Shown: positions 43,946-53,487 of the stretch, piece after piece | How the letters are laid out: the number at the start of each line of letters is the position of its first letter | Position numbering within the stretch: position 1 is the stretch's first letter | From: Streptomyces rimosus subsp. rimosus | Lineage (GTDB): Bacteria; Actinomycetota; Actinomycetes; Streptomycetales; Streptomycetaceae | Assembly (NCBI RefSeq): GCF_000720725.1 | Contig: NZ_JOCQ01000014.1 | Span: forward strand, 62,001-126,000 | Reading direction: 5' to 3' | DNA: 64,000 nt | Notes under the pieces: model-generated | Databases searched by the model: none | Seen by the model: the letters and a program-made list of their open reading frames with translations, nothing else | What the model was told of the DNA's origin: nothing | Position numbers and translations under genes: made by a program

Positions 43946-44349
43946 TCAGCGGGAGGGGGCGAGGACGCCCGGAGCTTCGCCTTGCTCATCGACCACCGGC
44001 AGGCCGCCGAGCCGACGGATGCACCTCGCGTGCTCGGCTTCGGCCATCGTGGTCACGGTGCGGCGAACGGCGCGTGGACACCGAGGACGTCGCGCAGGCG
44101 GACGCGGTCCGTGTATGCGGAGCTGTCGCGGACGGCAGTGAGTTCCCTCTGGGTGACCAGAGCTATGCACCGGCTGTCCTGGTCGCAGACGACCAGCCGG
44201 CCCGTGCGGGCGGCGGCCATGACGGACAACGCCACCTCGACGCTCATGTCGCCCCAGACCTGCGGTCCGGCTGCGTCCATGACCTCAACCGCCTTCCTGT
44301 CCACGGGACTGGAACCCGTCGGGCGGGGCTGCATCTGAACCAGCGTCAA
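43946..44349 (-). pseudogene. CBS-domain protein interrupted by a frameshift
   Basis: From TTG 44349 (GGAGG 9 nt upstream; ATG 44334 is the alternative) the frame reads VEVMDAAGPQVWGDMSVEVA, then LVVCDQDSRCIALVTQRELT to DVLGVHAPFAAP-stop near 44053. The second CBS half continues in another frame: TTMAEAEHARCIRRLGGLPV then VDEQGEAPGVLAPSR-stop at 43946. One base appears to be missing near 44060, between GCCGC and ACCGTGACC. This is either a true mutation or a sequencing error; a two-CBS protein of about 130 residues would result from repair. Confidence 0.75.
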
Positions 44350-44395
44350 AAGGTGCCTCCTGCAGAGATGGGTCAGCTTCCTGACCACGAAGGTT

Positions 44396-45868
44396 CTAAG
44401 CCGCCGCACGGACGACGGACTTGCGTACGGGTGCACGCAGGGTCGCCGAAGCGGAGCGGCGCCGGCGTCGGGAGGAGGCGCTGCGCTGAGCGCGTTCGGC
44501 CACCGGTGCGGTGATGACGACCGGGATGCCGGACGGGGCCTGGGCGCCGGTGATCCGCCTCAGCGCCTCGTCGCCCGAGCGGACCTGGGTGGTCTGCGGC
44601 CGGATTCCGGCGTCCGACATCAGACGGACCATGCCGCGGCGCTGGCTCGGTGTGACCAGGGTGACGACACTGCCGGACTCGCCGGCGCGGGCGGTCCGGC
44701 CACCGCGGTGGAGGTAGTCCTTGTGATCGGTCGGCGGGTCGACATTGACGACGAGGTCGAGGTTGTCGACGTGGATGCCGCGCGCCGCGACATTGGTCGC
44801 CACCAGCACGCTGACGTGCCCCGTCTTGAACTGCGCCAGCGTGCGGGTGCGCTGCGGCTGCGACTTGCCGCCGTGCAGCGCGGCGGCCCGTACCCCGCTG
44901 TTGAGCAGGTCCCGGGTGAGCCGGTCGACGGCGTGCTTGGTGTCCAGGAACATGATCACGCGGCCGTCGCGGGCGGCGATCTCCGTGGTGGTGGCGTGCT
45001 TGTCGGCGCCGTGGACGTGCAGGACGTGATGCTCCATCGTCGTGACCGCACCGGCCGACGGATCGACCGAATGCACGACCGGATCGCTCAGATAGCGGCG
45101 CACCAGCAGGTCGACGTTACGGTCCAAGGTGGCGGAGAACAGCATCCGCTGCCCCTTTGGACGCACCTGGTCCAGCAGCGCGGTGACCTGCGGCATGAAC
45201 CCCATGTCAGCCATCTGGTCGGCCTCGTCCAGCACCGTGATGCCCACGTGGTTCAGCCGGCAGTCGCCACGGTCGATGAGGTCCTTGAGCCGGCCCGGGG
45301 TCGCGACGACGACCTCGGCCCCGCCCCGCAGCACGCCGGCCTGCCTGCCGATCGACATCCCGCCCACCACCGTGGCCATCCGCAGCTGGACACAGCGGGC
45401 GTACGGAGTGAGCGCATCCGTCACCTGCTGCGCCAGCTCGCGTGTCGGTACGAGGATCAGCCCCAGCGGCCGGTGGGGCTCGGCACGCTGTCCAGCGATG
45501 CGGGCGAGCAGCGCGAGGCCGAAGGCGAGGGTCTTGCCGGAACCGGTCCGCCCGCGGCCCAGGACGTCACGGCCCACCAGGGAGTTCGGCAGCGTCGCGC
45601 CCTGGATCGGAAACGGGGCGCTCACGCCCTGCCTGCCGAGTTCGGCCAGGAACTGCTCGGGCATGCCGAGATCGGCGAAGCTGTCGACGGCGGGCAGCCC
45701 GCGGGTGATGGTCCTGGGGGGCGCGAACTCACCCTGCACCGCGGCGGGCCGGCGGCCATGACCGCCGGAACGGCGCGGCGTCGAGCCGGAGCGGCTGCCG
45801 CCCTTTCCAGCGGCGGCATCGGCACTGCGGTTGCGGTCAAAGCGGTCGTTCGAGCGTGTGCGGTTCAT
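44396..45868 (-). CDS. DEAD-box RNA helicase
   Basis: A 490-residue ATP-dependent RNA helicase. An Arg/Ser/Gly-rich N-terminus precedes the Q-motif (FPIQGATLPN), motif I GRTGSGKT, Ia PTRELA, II DEAD (VLDEADQMADMGF), III SAT, then in the second RecA domain IV-VI (VIMFLDTKHA, VLVATNVAARGIHV, HRGGRTARAG). The C-terminal tail is basic. It sits with CspA and CBS genes as in the S. coelicolor SCO5920 region and probably remodels structured mRNA in the cold. GGAAGG precedes the ATG. Confidence 0.95.
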   Translation of the reverse strand: MNRTRSNDRFDRNRSADAAAGKGGSRSGSTPRRSGGHGRRPAAVQGEFAPPRTITRGLPAVDSFADLGMPEQFLAELGRQGVSAPFPIQGATLPNSLVGRDVLGRGRTGSGKTLAFGLALLARIAGQRAEPHRPLGLILVPTRELAQQVTDALTPYARCVQLRMATVVGGMSIGRQAGVLRGGAEVVVATPGRLKDLIDRGDCRLNHVGITVLDEADQMADMGFMPQVTALLDQVRPKGQRMLFSATLDRNVDLLVRRYLSDPVVHSVDPSAGAVTTMEHHVLHVHGADKHATTTEIAARDGRVIMFLDTKHAVDRLTRDLLNSGVRAAALHGGKSQPQRTRTLAQFKTGHVSVLVATNVAARGIHVDNLDLVVNVDPPTDHKDYLHRGGRTARAGESGSVVTLVTPSQRRGMVRLMSDAGIRPQTTQVRSGDEALRRITGAQAPSGIPVVITAPVAERAQRSASSRRRRRSASATLRAPVRKSVVRAAA

Positions 45869-46151
45869 GCGGAACCTTCCTCGATACGGCGCATATCAAG
45901 GAATCCCCGCAGCGGCGAGCGGCATGGAGAATTTCAAGTATGGACCGATAGTAAAAACACATCTGGCCGACGGGGAAACGCGCGGACGCAGGTGCTGAAA
46001 TAGGTGATGCGTCGGGATGCGTAAAATCAGGGCGCCGGCTTCGGTGCAGCTCTTCAGGATGCTCCTGCACCTCTGAACGGGGATCCGTGCGTGGCGGGGC
46101 TACGGAATCCTCCGTATCGTCCCGCCGGTGATACCGCTGCGGGAATCGCGT

Positions 46152-46193
46152 GCAGCTGGGGCCCGCACCCCGAAGGATGCGGGCCCCAGCTGC
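46152..46193 (-). terminator. Perfect 16-bp hairpin after cspA
   Basis: GCAGCTGGGGCCCGCA (46152-46167) pairs perfectly with TGCGGGCCCCAGCTGC (46178-46193) around a 10-base loop, 16 bp beyond the cold-shock gene stop. It separates that gene from the helicase transcript. Confidence 0.88.
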
Positions 46194-46209
46194 GAAGTGT
46201 GCGTCAATG

Positions 46210-46413
46210 TCAGGCCGGAACGATGTTCTCGGCCGTCGGGCCCTTCTGGCCCTGCGCGATGTCGAAGTTGACCTTCTGGCCTTCGAGCAGCTCACGGAAG
46301 CCCTGGGCGGCGATGTTCGAGTAGTGGGCGAACACATCGGGGCCGCCGCCGTCCTGCTCGATGAAGCCGAAGCCCTTCTCCGCGTTGAACCACTTCACGG
46401 TGCCAGCAGCCAT
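46210..46413 (-). CDS. CspA-family cold-shock protein
   Basis: A 67-residue single cold-shock domain that binds RNA and single-stranded DNA. RNP1 is GFGFIE and RNP2 is DVFAHYS; the start GTVKWFNAEKGFG is canonical. GAAGGAG precedes the ATG at 46413. The upstream 150 bp are comparatively AT-rich and could be the long 5' leader typical of cold-shock mRNAs. It is located immediately upstream of the DEAD-box gene on the same strand but terminated separately. Confidence 0.96.
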   Translation of the reverse strand: MAAGTVKWFNAEKGFGFIEQDGGGPDVFAHYSNIAAQGFRELLEGQKVNFDIAQGQKGPTAENIVPA

Positions 46414-47086
46414 GCCATATCTCCTTCGGGGCAGTACATCGGGATCCGCACTGCGCGGACGCCGTGTCGCCGCAATGATTACCCCGCCCGGAAATGACCG
46501 GAAAAGCAAAAGCGCATCCGCCGGCTGAAGCCGAGTGGGGGCACTTGAAGTTCGGGAACCACAACTGCAACTGAGATCGACAGTAGCACGCCGCAACGGC
46601 CCCCGTCGCTCGAATAATTCCACTCCGCTCACCGCGGCAAGAACTCTCACTACGCGACCCGCCAAACTCTCACCTCGCGGGCGCAGATACTGGCCAAATC
46701 GGAGTTGCTACCTCCGAAAAAGCGAAGACTTCAGCCGCAAGCAGGGCTTGCAGACTGTGATGGCCCCCGGCCCCCGGCCCCCGCTGGACCTCCACCAAAC
46801 TGCGCTGCGCAAGCCCGCCGCCGGCTGAGCGGGAAGGAAAGCCGCCTTCACCCCCGCCGGCCTGCTGCTGAAGAAGGCTGCGAAGGGCGGTGCGGCTGTG
46901 GCAGACGTGGCCAAAAGCAACAGCGGCAGCGCGGCTGCCCCCAGCCGCCCAGGGCCGCCGCCCAGGGCCGCGGCGCATCGCGGCCTTAAGGCCGTCCGGC
47001 CCGCGAAGCGTTCCGGCGGCGGCCCGGGTGTTCGGCCTGCATGGGCCGGGGAGGCGGGCGCGCTCAAGGTGGCAAGCCCGTCGTCC
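46414..47086. other. 670-bp stretch, cspA leader plus unassigned sequence
   Basis: The first about 150 bp are probably promoter and leader of cspA. The rest shows no convincing gene; a plus-strand Lys/Ala-rich frame near 46860-46960 (LLLKKAAKGGAAVADVAKSN) has no good start or family match. Confidence 0.45.
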
Positions 47087-48256
47087 TCAGCCCGTCGGCT
47101 GGGCAGGCTCGGCCGCCTCGCCGGCCGGTCCGGTCCCCTTGCCGCAGAACACTTCCTGCACGAGCCTGTCCTGCGCCTCAAGGAACGCTCCAGCCAGGGA
47201 CAGTGCGGCGTCGTCCACATAATTCAGCGAGGCGGTCAGGGTCTTGCTGCCGTCGGACGTGCTGTACATCAGCGCCGCGTGGCCGGCGGCGCCACCGTTG
47301 TGGAAGAACAGCGTGCCGCCGCCGGGGCCCGCTTCCTGCACGCGCAGCCCCAGGCCGAAACCGCTCTTGGGGTGCGGCTTTGCCATCTCGGCCAGCAGCG
47401 GCGCGGGCAGGAGCCGGCCGCCCGCCAGCGCGGAGATGAACGTGTGGAGGTCCTGGGTGGTGGAGATCATGTCGCCGCCGGCGGAGATCCAGGAGGGATT
47501 GTGGCGGGTGACGTCGACCGTCTCCTGGCGGCCGGCGTCCTCGTACCGGTAGTACGCATGGGCGTACGGCCCGGGGATCTCCGGTGAGGTGCCCGGCACG
47601 ACGGTGCCCGACAGTCCGAGCGGCCGCACGATCCGCTCCTGGGTCACTTCGGCGCACGAACCGCCGGTGACCTTTTCGACCAGCAGTCTGGCCAGTACGT
47701 AGTTCGTGTTGGAGTAGCTCCAGTCCGTCCCCGGCTCGAACCGCGCGGGCCGGGACAGCGCCAGCCGTGCCAGTTCCTCGGGCCGGTAGGTGTGGAACCG
47801 GTTGTCCACCCACTCCTTGCCCGAGATGGTGGAGGGGATGCCCGGCGCCACCGTCCCGTCCTCGTAGTACTCGCCGGTGAAGTTGAACACCCCGCTGGTG
47901 TGCTGCAACAGCATCCGCACCGTGATGCGCTCGTCGAGCCCGTAGCCGGGCAGGTAGCCGGCTGCCGGGGCGTCCAGTTCGACTTTTTGCTCGGCCACCA
48001 GTTGCAGCACCAGGGTCGCGGTGAAGGTCTTGGTGTTGCTGCCGATCCGCACGTGCCCGTCGGCCGGCGGCTCGGTATCGGCCCTCAGCTCGGCCACCCC
48101 GGCGCTGCCGGCCCACCCGCCCCGCTCGTCGTGCACGCGCAGGTGCACTCCGGTGATACCGGAATCGACGATCTCCTGGAGGGCCTTGCGCAGCTCCGGG
48201 CGGTCCGGCCCGGCGGCGGAGTTCTCGGCGGTGTGCAGGGACTCGCTCATGGTCAT
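47087..48256 (-). CDS. Serine hydrolase, beta-lactamase class C / D,D-carboxypeptidase family
   Basis: A 389-residue penicillin-binding-fold hydrolase. The nucleophile motif SxxK is GSNTKTFTATL (about residues 73-77), the YxN motif is WSYSNTNYVLA, and an HNGG (FFHNGGAAGHAAL) replaces KTG. No signal peptide is visible, so it may act in the cytoplasm as an esterase or peptidase. The first ATG (48256) has AAGGA only one base upstream; the second (48250) has the better spacing. It diverges from a MerR regulator across a dyad resembling a MerR operator, its likely control. Confidence 0.86.
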   Translation of the reverse strand: MTMSESLHTAENSAAGPDRPELRKALQEIVDSGITGVHLRVHDERGGWAGSAGVAELRADTEPPADGHVRIGSNTKTFTATLVLQLVAEQKVELDAPAAGYLPGYGLDERITVRMLLQHTSGVFNFTGEYYEDGTVAPGIPSTISGKEWVDNRFHTYRPEELARLALSRPARFEPGTDWSYSNTNYVLARLLVEKVTGGSCAEVTQERIVRPLGLSGTVVPGTSPEIPGPYAHAYYRYEDAGRQETVDVTRHNPSWISAGGDMISTTQDLHTFISALAGGRLLPAPLLAEMAKPHPKSGFGLGLRVQEAGPGGGTLFFHNGGAAGHAALMYSTSDGSKTLTASLNYVDDAALSLAGAFLEAQDRLVQEVFCGKGTGPAGEAAEPAQPTG

Positions 48257-48360
48257 TCCTTGTCTCAGGTCAGCAGGTACGCGGCACCGCTCGGGCCGCG
48301 CGTCGGTGGCCCCGGAAGGTGGGCACCGGCCCCTTCGAGGCGGCGATGAGACGAGCGTTC

Positions 48361-48381
48361 ACCCTGACCCAAGGTCAAGGT
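48361..48381. promoter_or_regulatory. MerR-type operator dyad
   Basis: ACCCTGACC (48361-48369) and GGTCAAGGT (48373-48381) form a 9+9 bp dyad with one mismatch and a 3-bp spacer, embedded in the promoter region of the divergent hydrolase/MerR pair. On the minus strand TTGACC lies just upstream as a -35-like element. Confidence 0.6.
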
Positions 48382-48460
48382 CAACTTCTGCCGATCCTTG
48401 CGCTGCCGGCGTCCCCGAGGGGGTGCCGCACCGGCGCGAAGGCGCGCTACCCTCGCCGCT

Positions 48461-49252
48461 GTGATCACCCGTAACCCGGCGAACGGGCTCACGATCGGCC
48501 AGGCGGCGGCGTTCGTGGGCGTCACGGTCAAGACCGTGCGGCATTATCACCGGCTCGGCCTGGTCGCCGAGCCGGACCGGGACAGTTCCGGCTACCGGCG
48601 CTACGGGTCGGCCGACCTGCACCGGTTGATCCAGGTCCGGACCCTGGCCGGGGCCGGCGTGCCGCTGGCCGGGATCGCCGACCTGCTGGACGCCGGTCCC
48701 GAGCGGTTCACCGCCGCCCTGGACGACGTCCGTCGCCGGCTCACCGAACAGATAGAGGACCTGACCGCGCGCCGCGACACGCTGCACCGGCTCACCCACG
48801 GCGACCGGGCCCTGCTTCCCGACCGGGCCTGCGCGGTGCTGGACCGGCTCGTCGGTGCCGGCTTCGGCCCGGACTACGTGGCCGTCCAACGGGAAGCTCT
48901 GGTGCTGGTCCGGGCGCTGATGCCGGAGATCCTCGACAGCTTCCTGACCCGGCTGGAACGTCTCCTGGACGACCCCGAGCACGTCGAGCTGACCCGGCGC
49001 GGCTGGGAGGCGAGGACCTGGGACCCGGACGACCCGCGCATCGAGGAGCTGGCGGCCGCGCTGGCCGGCAAGCTGCTGGCCGACCGCGCGCTGCCGTCGA
49101 TGCCGACCGGGTTCCGCAAGCGGTCCGACGCCGCCTCCCGGTACGCGGTCATCAACGGTCACCGGGCGGACGAGGCACCGTCCATCGCCCGGCTCAACGC
49201 GCTGGTCGAGACGAATCTGCGCGCGGCCGGCATCGACGTCCCGCGTCCATGA
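48461..49252 (+). CDS. MerR-family regulator
   Basis: A 263-residue MerR protein. The N-terminal winged helix reads LTIGQAAAFVGVTVKTVRHYHRLG and SGYRRYGSADLHRL, followed by a coiled-coil dimerisation helix (LDDVRRRLTEQIEDLTARRD). A large C-terminal domain (about 120-263) is probably for ligand sensing; it has no Cys pair, so an organic effector is likely. The GTG at 48461 gives the standard MerR N-terminus. It diverges from the serine hydrolase gene with the operator dyad between them. Confidence 0.9.
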   Translation: MITRNPANGLTIGQAAAFVGVTVKTVRHYHRLGLVAEPDRDSSGYRRYGSADLHRLIQVRTLAGAGVPLAGIADLLDAGPERFTAALDDVRRRLTEQIEDLTARRDTLHRLTHGDRALLPDRACAVLDRLVGAGFGPDYVAVQREALVLVRALMPEILDSFLTRLERLLDDPEHVELTRRGWEARTWDPDDPRIEELAAALAGKLLADRALPSMPTGFRKRSDAASRYAVINGHRADEAPSIARLNALVETNLRAAGIDVPRP

Positions 49253-49929
49253 CAGCCACCCGTCTCCAGGTCTCCAGGTCTCCCGGTCCCGGGACTGGGC
49301 TCGCATGTTGAGGTGCCGCGTATTCCTCGGTGAGACGACGGTACGACGCGGCCAGGGCCACACCCTGCGCATCACCGCGCCCTGGCCATGCACTACCGGC
49401 TCAACGCCCGCTGCCAGCCGCTCCGACGGTGCCGGCCCAGCACAAGGCCCGCCGCGAGTACGAGAACTGGGCAGCCGCTTGACGCATGCCGCCGTGAACG
49501 CAGTGCCAGGCAGGCGCAGCAGTGATTACTGACCCCTCGGTGGCGATGTTGGCCGGCCCACTCCGGGCCGGCTGACGGGGCCGCTCACGGGGACAAGAAG
49601 GTGAGCGGCTCGACAGTAGTGCGCTCAGCGGCCAGACGCGCTCGGCGAACCGGCCGCGCAGCCGGTTCGCGGTGGTGTCGGCCTGGCTGAGCCAGTCGGC
49701 GGCGATCAGTAGTGCGGCGTGCTCGGCGACATGGCCAGCGGACAGGTGGCGTCCTCGCCTGCCAGGCCCGACTCCCCGGCCGATCCGTTGCTCCGCCCAG
49801 GGACAGACGGAGCGCGGTGTGGCCGCCAGGCCCTCCCGAACCACATCGTCTACGCCCGCCACCTCGCCGAGGAACTGGCCCTGGCTGATGCGGAGGCATG
49901 ACGTAGTCAGTTCGCTACCAGGGGCGGTG
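49253..49929. other. About 680 bp with gene scraps only
   Basis: GTCTCCAG-type short tandem repeats lie at about 49262-49290. A plus-strand tail HKARREYENWAAA-stop near 49440-49483 and a minus-strand frame with SAGHVAEHAALLIAADWLSQ (about 49670-49740) look like ends of lost genes. None is assignable. Confidence 0.4.
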
Positions 49930-50436
49930 CTAGTTCCAGGGGTCGGTGAAGGAGCGACCGGGCACCGGCTTGGCGATGAGGGCCACGGCGCTGAAGAAGT
50001 TGACCTGACCGATCGCGAACATCAAGGTGGCCAACGCCTTGGCGTCGTAGTACTCGGCCACCTGGGCATACAGTTCGTCCGAGACCCGCTCACCACCCGC
50101 GGACGGCTGTGCCACCGCCTCCACGAGCGCCAGCGCGGCCCGCTCGGCAGCGGTGAAGTACGGCGAGTCCCACCAGGACGCCACCGACGTGATCCGCTCC
50201 TCCGGCTCCCCGCCCGTGCGCAGGAAACCAGTGTGCAGAACGGTCAGATACGTACTTCCCACCAGCTGACCGGCCCGCAGCTGGACCAGACTGATCGTGG
50301 CACGCGGCACCGAACCGTTCCCGACGAGCTTGAACAACGCCGCCGACACCTCCGCCAGCTCCGGAACAAGTTCCGCCGGGTCCTCCGACATCCGCGGAAC
50401 CATCGGAACCTCCGCCGTGATCGCACGCGATTCCAT
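49930..50436 (-). CDS. AhpD/carboxymuconolactone-decarboxylase-like protein lacking the CxxC
   Basis: A 168-residue all-helical protein resembling the CMD/AhpD family: RATISLVQLRAGQLVGSTYL then LHTGFLR aligns with the usual R-x(5)-NGCxYC-x(2)-H region, and AALALVEAVAQPSAGGERVSD with the following helix. Both Cys of the CxxC centre are replaced (VGSTYL), so peroxidase or disulfide chemistry is unlikely; the His remains. ATG 50436 is preferred over the longer frame because it starts at MESRAITAEVP, typical of these proteins. It diverges from an NmrA-like gene, a common pairing in Streptomyces. Confidence 0.75.
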   Translation of the reverse strand: MESRAITAEVPMVPRMSEDPAELVPELAEVSAALFKLVGNGSVPRATISLVQLRAGQLVGSTYLTVLHTGFLRTGGEPEERITSVASWWDSPYFTAAERAALALVEAVAQPSAGGERVSDELYAQVAEYYDAKALATLMFAIGQVNFFSAVALIAKPVPGRSFTDPWN

Positions 50437-50627
50437 AGTCGACAACTCCTCAAGTCCAGGGGGGATCGTGTTGACACCCCTCTGACGGAGCCCGACGGAA
50501 CGATGTGACAGGCGGACGTGAATCAATCCGAGGCGCATCCTGGACGACCTGCGACTGGGCCGTCACATTCCCGGCGCGCCGCGCGTCATGGCAGCAAGGC
50601 ACATGGTCGATCGTCCGGGAGACAACG

Positions 50628-51395
50628 ATGAACACATCCGCCCCCGTCCTCGTCACCGGAGGCACGGGCACGCTCGGCAGTCACGTCGTACCGCTGCTGC
50701 GTGAGGCGGGCCACCACGTCCGTATCCTGACCCGCAACAGTCGCGAACCGGCGCGCGGCATCGAATACCGAAGCTGCGACCTGCTGGAAGGTGCCGGCCT
50801 GGACGAAGCGCTGAAAGACGTCAAGACGGTCCTGCACCTGGCGGGCGGCCCCAAGGGCGACGACGAGGCGACCAGGAACCTGGTGGCCGCCGCGCGCTCA
50901 GCCGGGGTGCGGCACCTGGTGTACATATCGGTGATCGGCGCGGACCGGATTCCGCTGGCCTACTTCCGTGCGAAGCTGGGCGCGGAGCGGGCCGTCGCCG
51001 ATTCGGGAATTCCGTGGACGACGTTGAGGGCGGCCCAATTCCACGATCTGGCGCTGACGGTGGCGGAGAAGATGGGGAAGCTGCCGGTCGTACCGGCGCC
51101 GGGCGGAATGCGCTGGCAGCCGGTGGACGCCCGCGAGGTCGCGGCCCGCATGGCGGAGCTGACGTTGAGCGAACCCGCGGGCATGGTCCCCGAGCTCTCG
51201 GGACCGACGGTGTACGAACTGGGCGAACTGGTCCGCAGCTACCTGAAGTCGACCGGCAAACGGCGCCCGTTGCTGCCGGTCCGCATGCCCGGAAAGGTCG
51301 GCCGCGCGTATCGGGCCGGGGAGAATTTGGCCGCTCACGGCGGCGTGTCGGGCACCCGCACCTGGGAGGCGTTCCTGGCCGAGCGGACTGGCTGA
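50628..51395 (+). CDS. NmrA-like NAD(P)-binding protein
   Basis: A 255-residue atypical short-chain dehydrogenase with LVTGGTGTLGSHVV at the N-terminus (GGTGxLG), VLHLAGGPKGDD and the VYISVIGADRIPLAYFRAKL segment, in which Tyr and Lys form the usual YxxxK-like pair. C-terminal part WTTLRAAQFHDL and WQPVDAREVAARMAEL are standard for the family. The ATG at 50628 has GGGAG upstream. It is divergent from the CMD-like gene; no regulator is adjacent. Confidence 0.85.
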   Translation: MNTSAPVLVTGGTGTLGSHVVPLLREAGHHVRILTRNSREPARGIEYRSCDLLEGAGLDEALKDVKTVLHLAGGPKGDDEATRNLVAAARSAGVRHLVYISVIGADRIPLAYFRAKLGAERAVADSGIPWTTLRAAQFHDLALTVAEKMGKLPVVPAPGGMRWQPVDAREVAARMAELTLSEPAGMVPELSGPTVYELGELVRSYLKSTGKRRPLLPVRMPGKVGRAYRAGENLAAHGGVSGTRTWEAFLAERTG

Positions 51396-51929
51396 ACCTT
51401 TCGCGACCTTTCGCGTACGCCCGAAGTTTCCGGTTGCCGCGGTAAGGCTGATCTGAACGTCAGCGTGTGGTGCGTGATGCGTAATTCCGCGGTGCCTCGC
51501 ACGGCCTCGCGACGTGGCCGGCGCAGCCCAGCTCAGCCCAGGAGTGGGCACCGGAACAGCCCGCAAGCCGTGACCCGACTGCCGCCCCCGCCCTACTGTG
51601 AGCACGGACATGGTCGAGGTCTTGGTGGACAGGGTCGCGGCGATCACGGTAGAGCACGCCCGTTCAGGGGCGCCAAGGGGTGCAGCTAACGCTCATTCCT
51701 GCACAGCATCTCTGCTCGAACAGCTCGCCACGGCCTACGCCTCGAACCCGTCCGACCCCAGCTGCTCACCAGTCGGCTGAGCCGGATGGTCACACCGCTG
51801 CGTCGGTGCTTCGTGACGTCAGCACGGGCTCTTGAGCTGATCCCGAAACAACGAAGTTCCCGGAACGGCAACATCCCGACCGGTCATCACGATCAGTCGG
51901 GATCCTAGAGCAATATCGGGATCCACAAG
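51396..51929. other. Intergenic stretch, no gene seen
   Basis: No credible coding frame or RNA. TCGGGATCC is repeated at about 51897-51905 and 51917-51925, just before the Lys-rich frame. Confidence 0.4.
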
Positions 51930-52082
51930 ATGTTCAAGAACGACGCGAAGAAGTGCCTGAAAGCCGGCAAGAACCAGACCCGCTACGAATAGAAGAACAC
52001 GCTGAAGAAGCAGCTCGATACCGCACTGGCGAACAACAAATGCGGCTCCGCGGCATCCGTGGACGACGAACCGGCCTTTTGA
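51930..52082 (+). pseudogene. Lys-rich short frame with an in-frame TAG
   Basis: ATG 51930 opens MFKNDAKKCLKAGKNQTRYE, stopped by TAG at 51990-51992. The frame continues KNTLKKQLDTALANNKCGSA then ASVDDEPAF and TGA at 52080. The composition (Lys and Asn, AAG codons) is unlike its neighbours. It is probably the tail of a foreign or decayed gene; the two halves read as one continuous protein. Confidence 0.4.
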
Positions 52083-52518
52083 CGCCAGCAGCCGGCCGAC
52101 CTCCGGAGCCCCGCAGAGATTGAATCCCGCTTCCCCGTACGCAGGTCCGTTCTTGAGTCAGATCAGGAAAGACTGACGGCGGGGGACGTCCCCGCCGACA
52201 GGCTCGGCGCCGTGGCTCGGACGGGCTGACCCGCTGCGTGGATGTGGAACGACCACATCAGGAGTCGACGCCGCGCAAGGGCGTCGGACAAGGGCGTCGG
52301 GCGGACAGACAAAGCGCCCGGTGCGCAAGCCTTTGTCCGCAGGTGTGATACTGCACCTTGAACCGGAACGCGCGTACGCCGGGTGCCGGGGCCGGGCCAG
52401 GGGCGGGGCAAGCATGCGTGCTCGCGGTTACCGCCGTGCTCGCGCTGTCCTCGGCCCGCGCCGCGGGGGCATGGAGCGCCGGCTCGCGCGACCGGGGCGG
52501 GCGGCAGCCGGAAGGGAT
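52083..52518. other. Intergenic stretch, no gene seen
   Basis: Contains no supported gene; the frames open here have atypical codon-position bias. A ribosome site GGAAGGG for the small membrane protein is at 52510-52516. Confidence 0.35.
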
Positions 52519-52806
52519 GTGGATGCGGTGCTCCTGATTTGGTGCGCCCTGATTGTCGGGTTCGGGGTCGGCTTCGGCCGCCTTGTGGCCCGGGCCACAA
52601 GGGACCTGCCCTGGAAGGTACGCATCCTGCTCGACCTGTCGGCGACGGCAGGCTCCGCGATCGGCTGGATATGGCTGCTGTGGCCCGACTACGGCGCGCT
52701 GCCGTTCGCGCTGCTGTGGGCCGTGGCTTGCTGCGGCACCCAGGCATACAGCTGGATCCACGCGCCCGGGCAGGGCCGCCACGAGGTGGGCCGCCCCATC
52801 ACGTGA
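52519..52806 (+). CDS. Small membrane protein
   Basis: A 95-residue protein with three hydrophobic segments: LLIWCALIVGFGVGFGRLVA, then ILLDLSATAGSAIGWIWLLW and ALPFALLWAVACCGTQAYSW. Between the first two is the basic loop RATRDLPWKVR. The GTG at 52519 overlaps the end of a GGAAGGG site closely, so GTG 52528 is an alternative start. No family is recognised and no neighbour is co-directional; function unknown. Confidence 0.5.
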   Translation: MDAVLLIWCALIVGFGVGFGRLVARATRDLPWKVRILLDLSATAGSAIGWIWLLWPDYGALPFALLWAVACCGTQAYSWIHAPGQGRHEVGRPIT

Positions 52807-53487
52807 GCCAGCGGAGGCCGATGTGCTGCGCGGGGCCTTCATCGTGCTCAGGCCTCCGCCAAGAGTCAGCAGTGGAGCCAGCCTTCAAGCCGGCGGAGCC
52901 AGATGGCTGTGGGGATTCCTGGCGGAATGGCGCACGTGTGCGACGCGTTGCAGCGTGGCGGTCCAGTCGGTGTTGGTTTGGAGGCAGCGCGCCAGGCGGA
53001 TTCGATGACCGCAAGACGTTATATGGTTTCCTGCTCGCTCTCTACGGCAACATGTAATGGGCATTCTTTCCATAGGCGTTGGTGCATCAACGAAGTCGGC
53101 CCACCACCCTGCACACGTCTGAGAACGCTGGTCACAAAAGGCTAGTAGCGGCACAATAACCGCTCGCAGCCCCTCGCTGATACTGCGGTCTTCCGGCCCG
53201 CCCTCATACCTTGCGGAATGCGATCGCCGCAATCTCCGCTGTGTCCTCCCGTTCATCATCGCGCGATGAGCCGTCCGTAACCCTTGTTTCCTCCCTGCGG
53301 CACCCAGCGGCCGACCGCGGAGAAGCAGCATGCCTGTCCGAAGCCTTTCGGGGCCTACTTCGCATCCCGTTACTTCGCATTCCGATACTTCACATCCCGT
53401 CCATATCAGCAGACGTTACGTGGCTTCTCGGGTGCTCGCGTGGAAGACTGGAAAGCCGAAGCACCGAATGCGGGATGTGAGGCGTCC
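52807..53487. other. About 680 bp upstream of the AfsR-like gene, no gene seen
   Basis: AT content rises between 53000 and 53160. I could not assign any frame. The segment near 53320-53420 contains repeated ACTTCGCAT/ACTTCACAT words (about 53349-53395), possibly binding sites for the downstream regulator gene. Confidence 0.4.
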
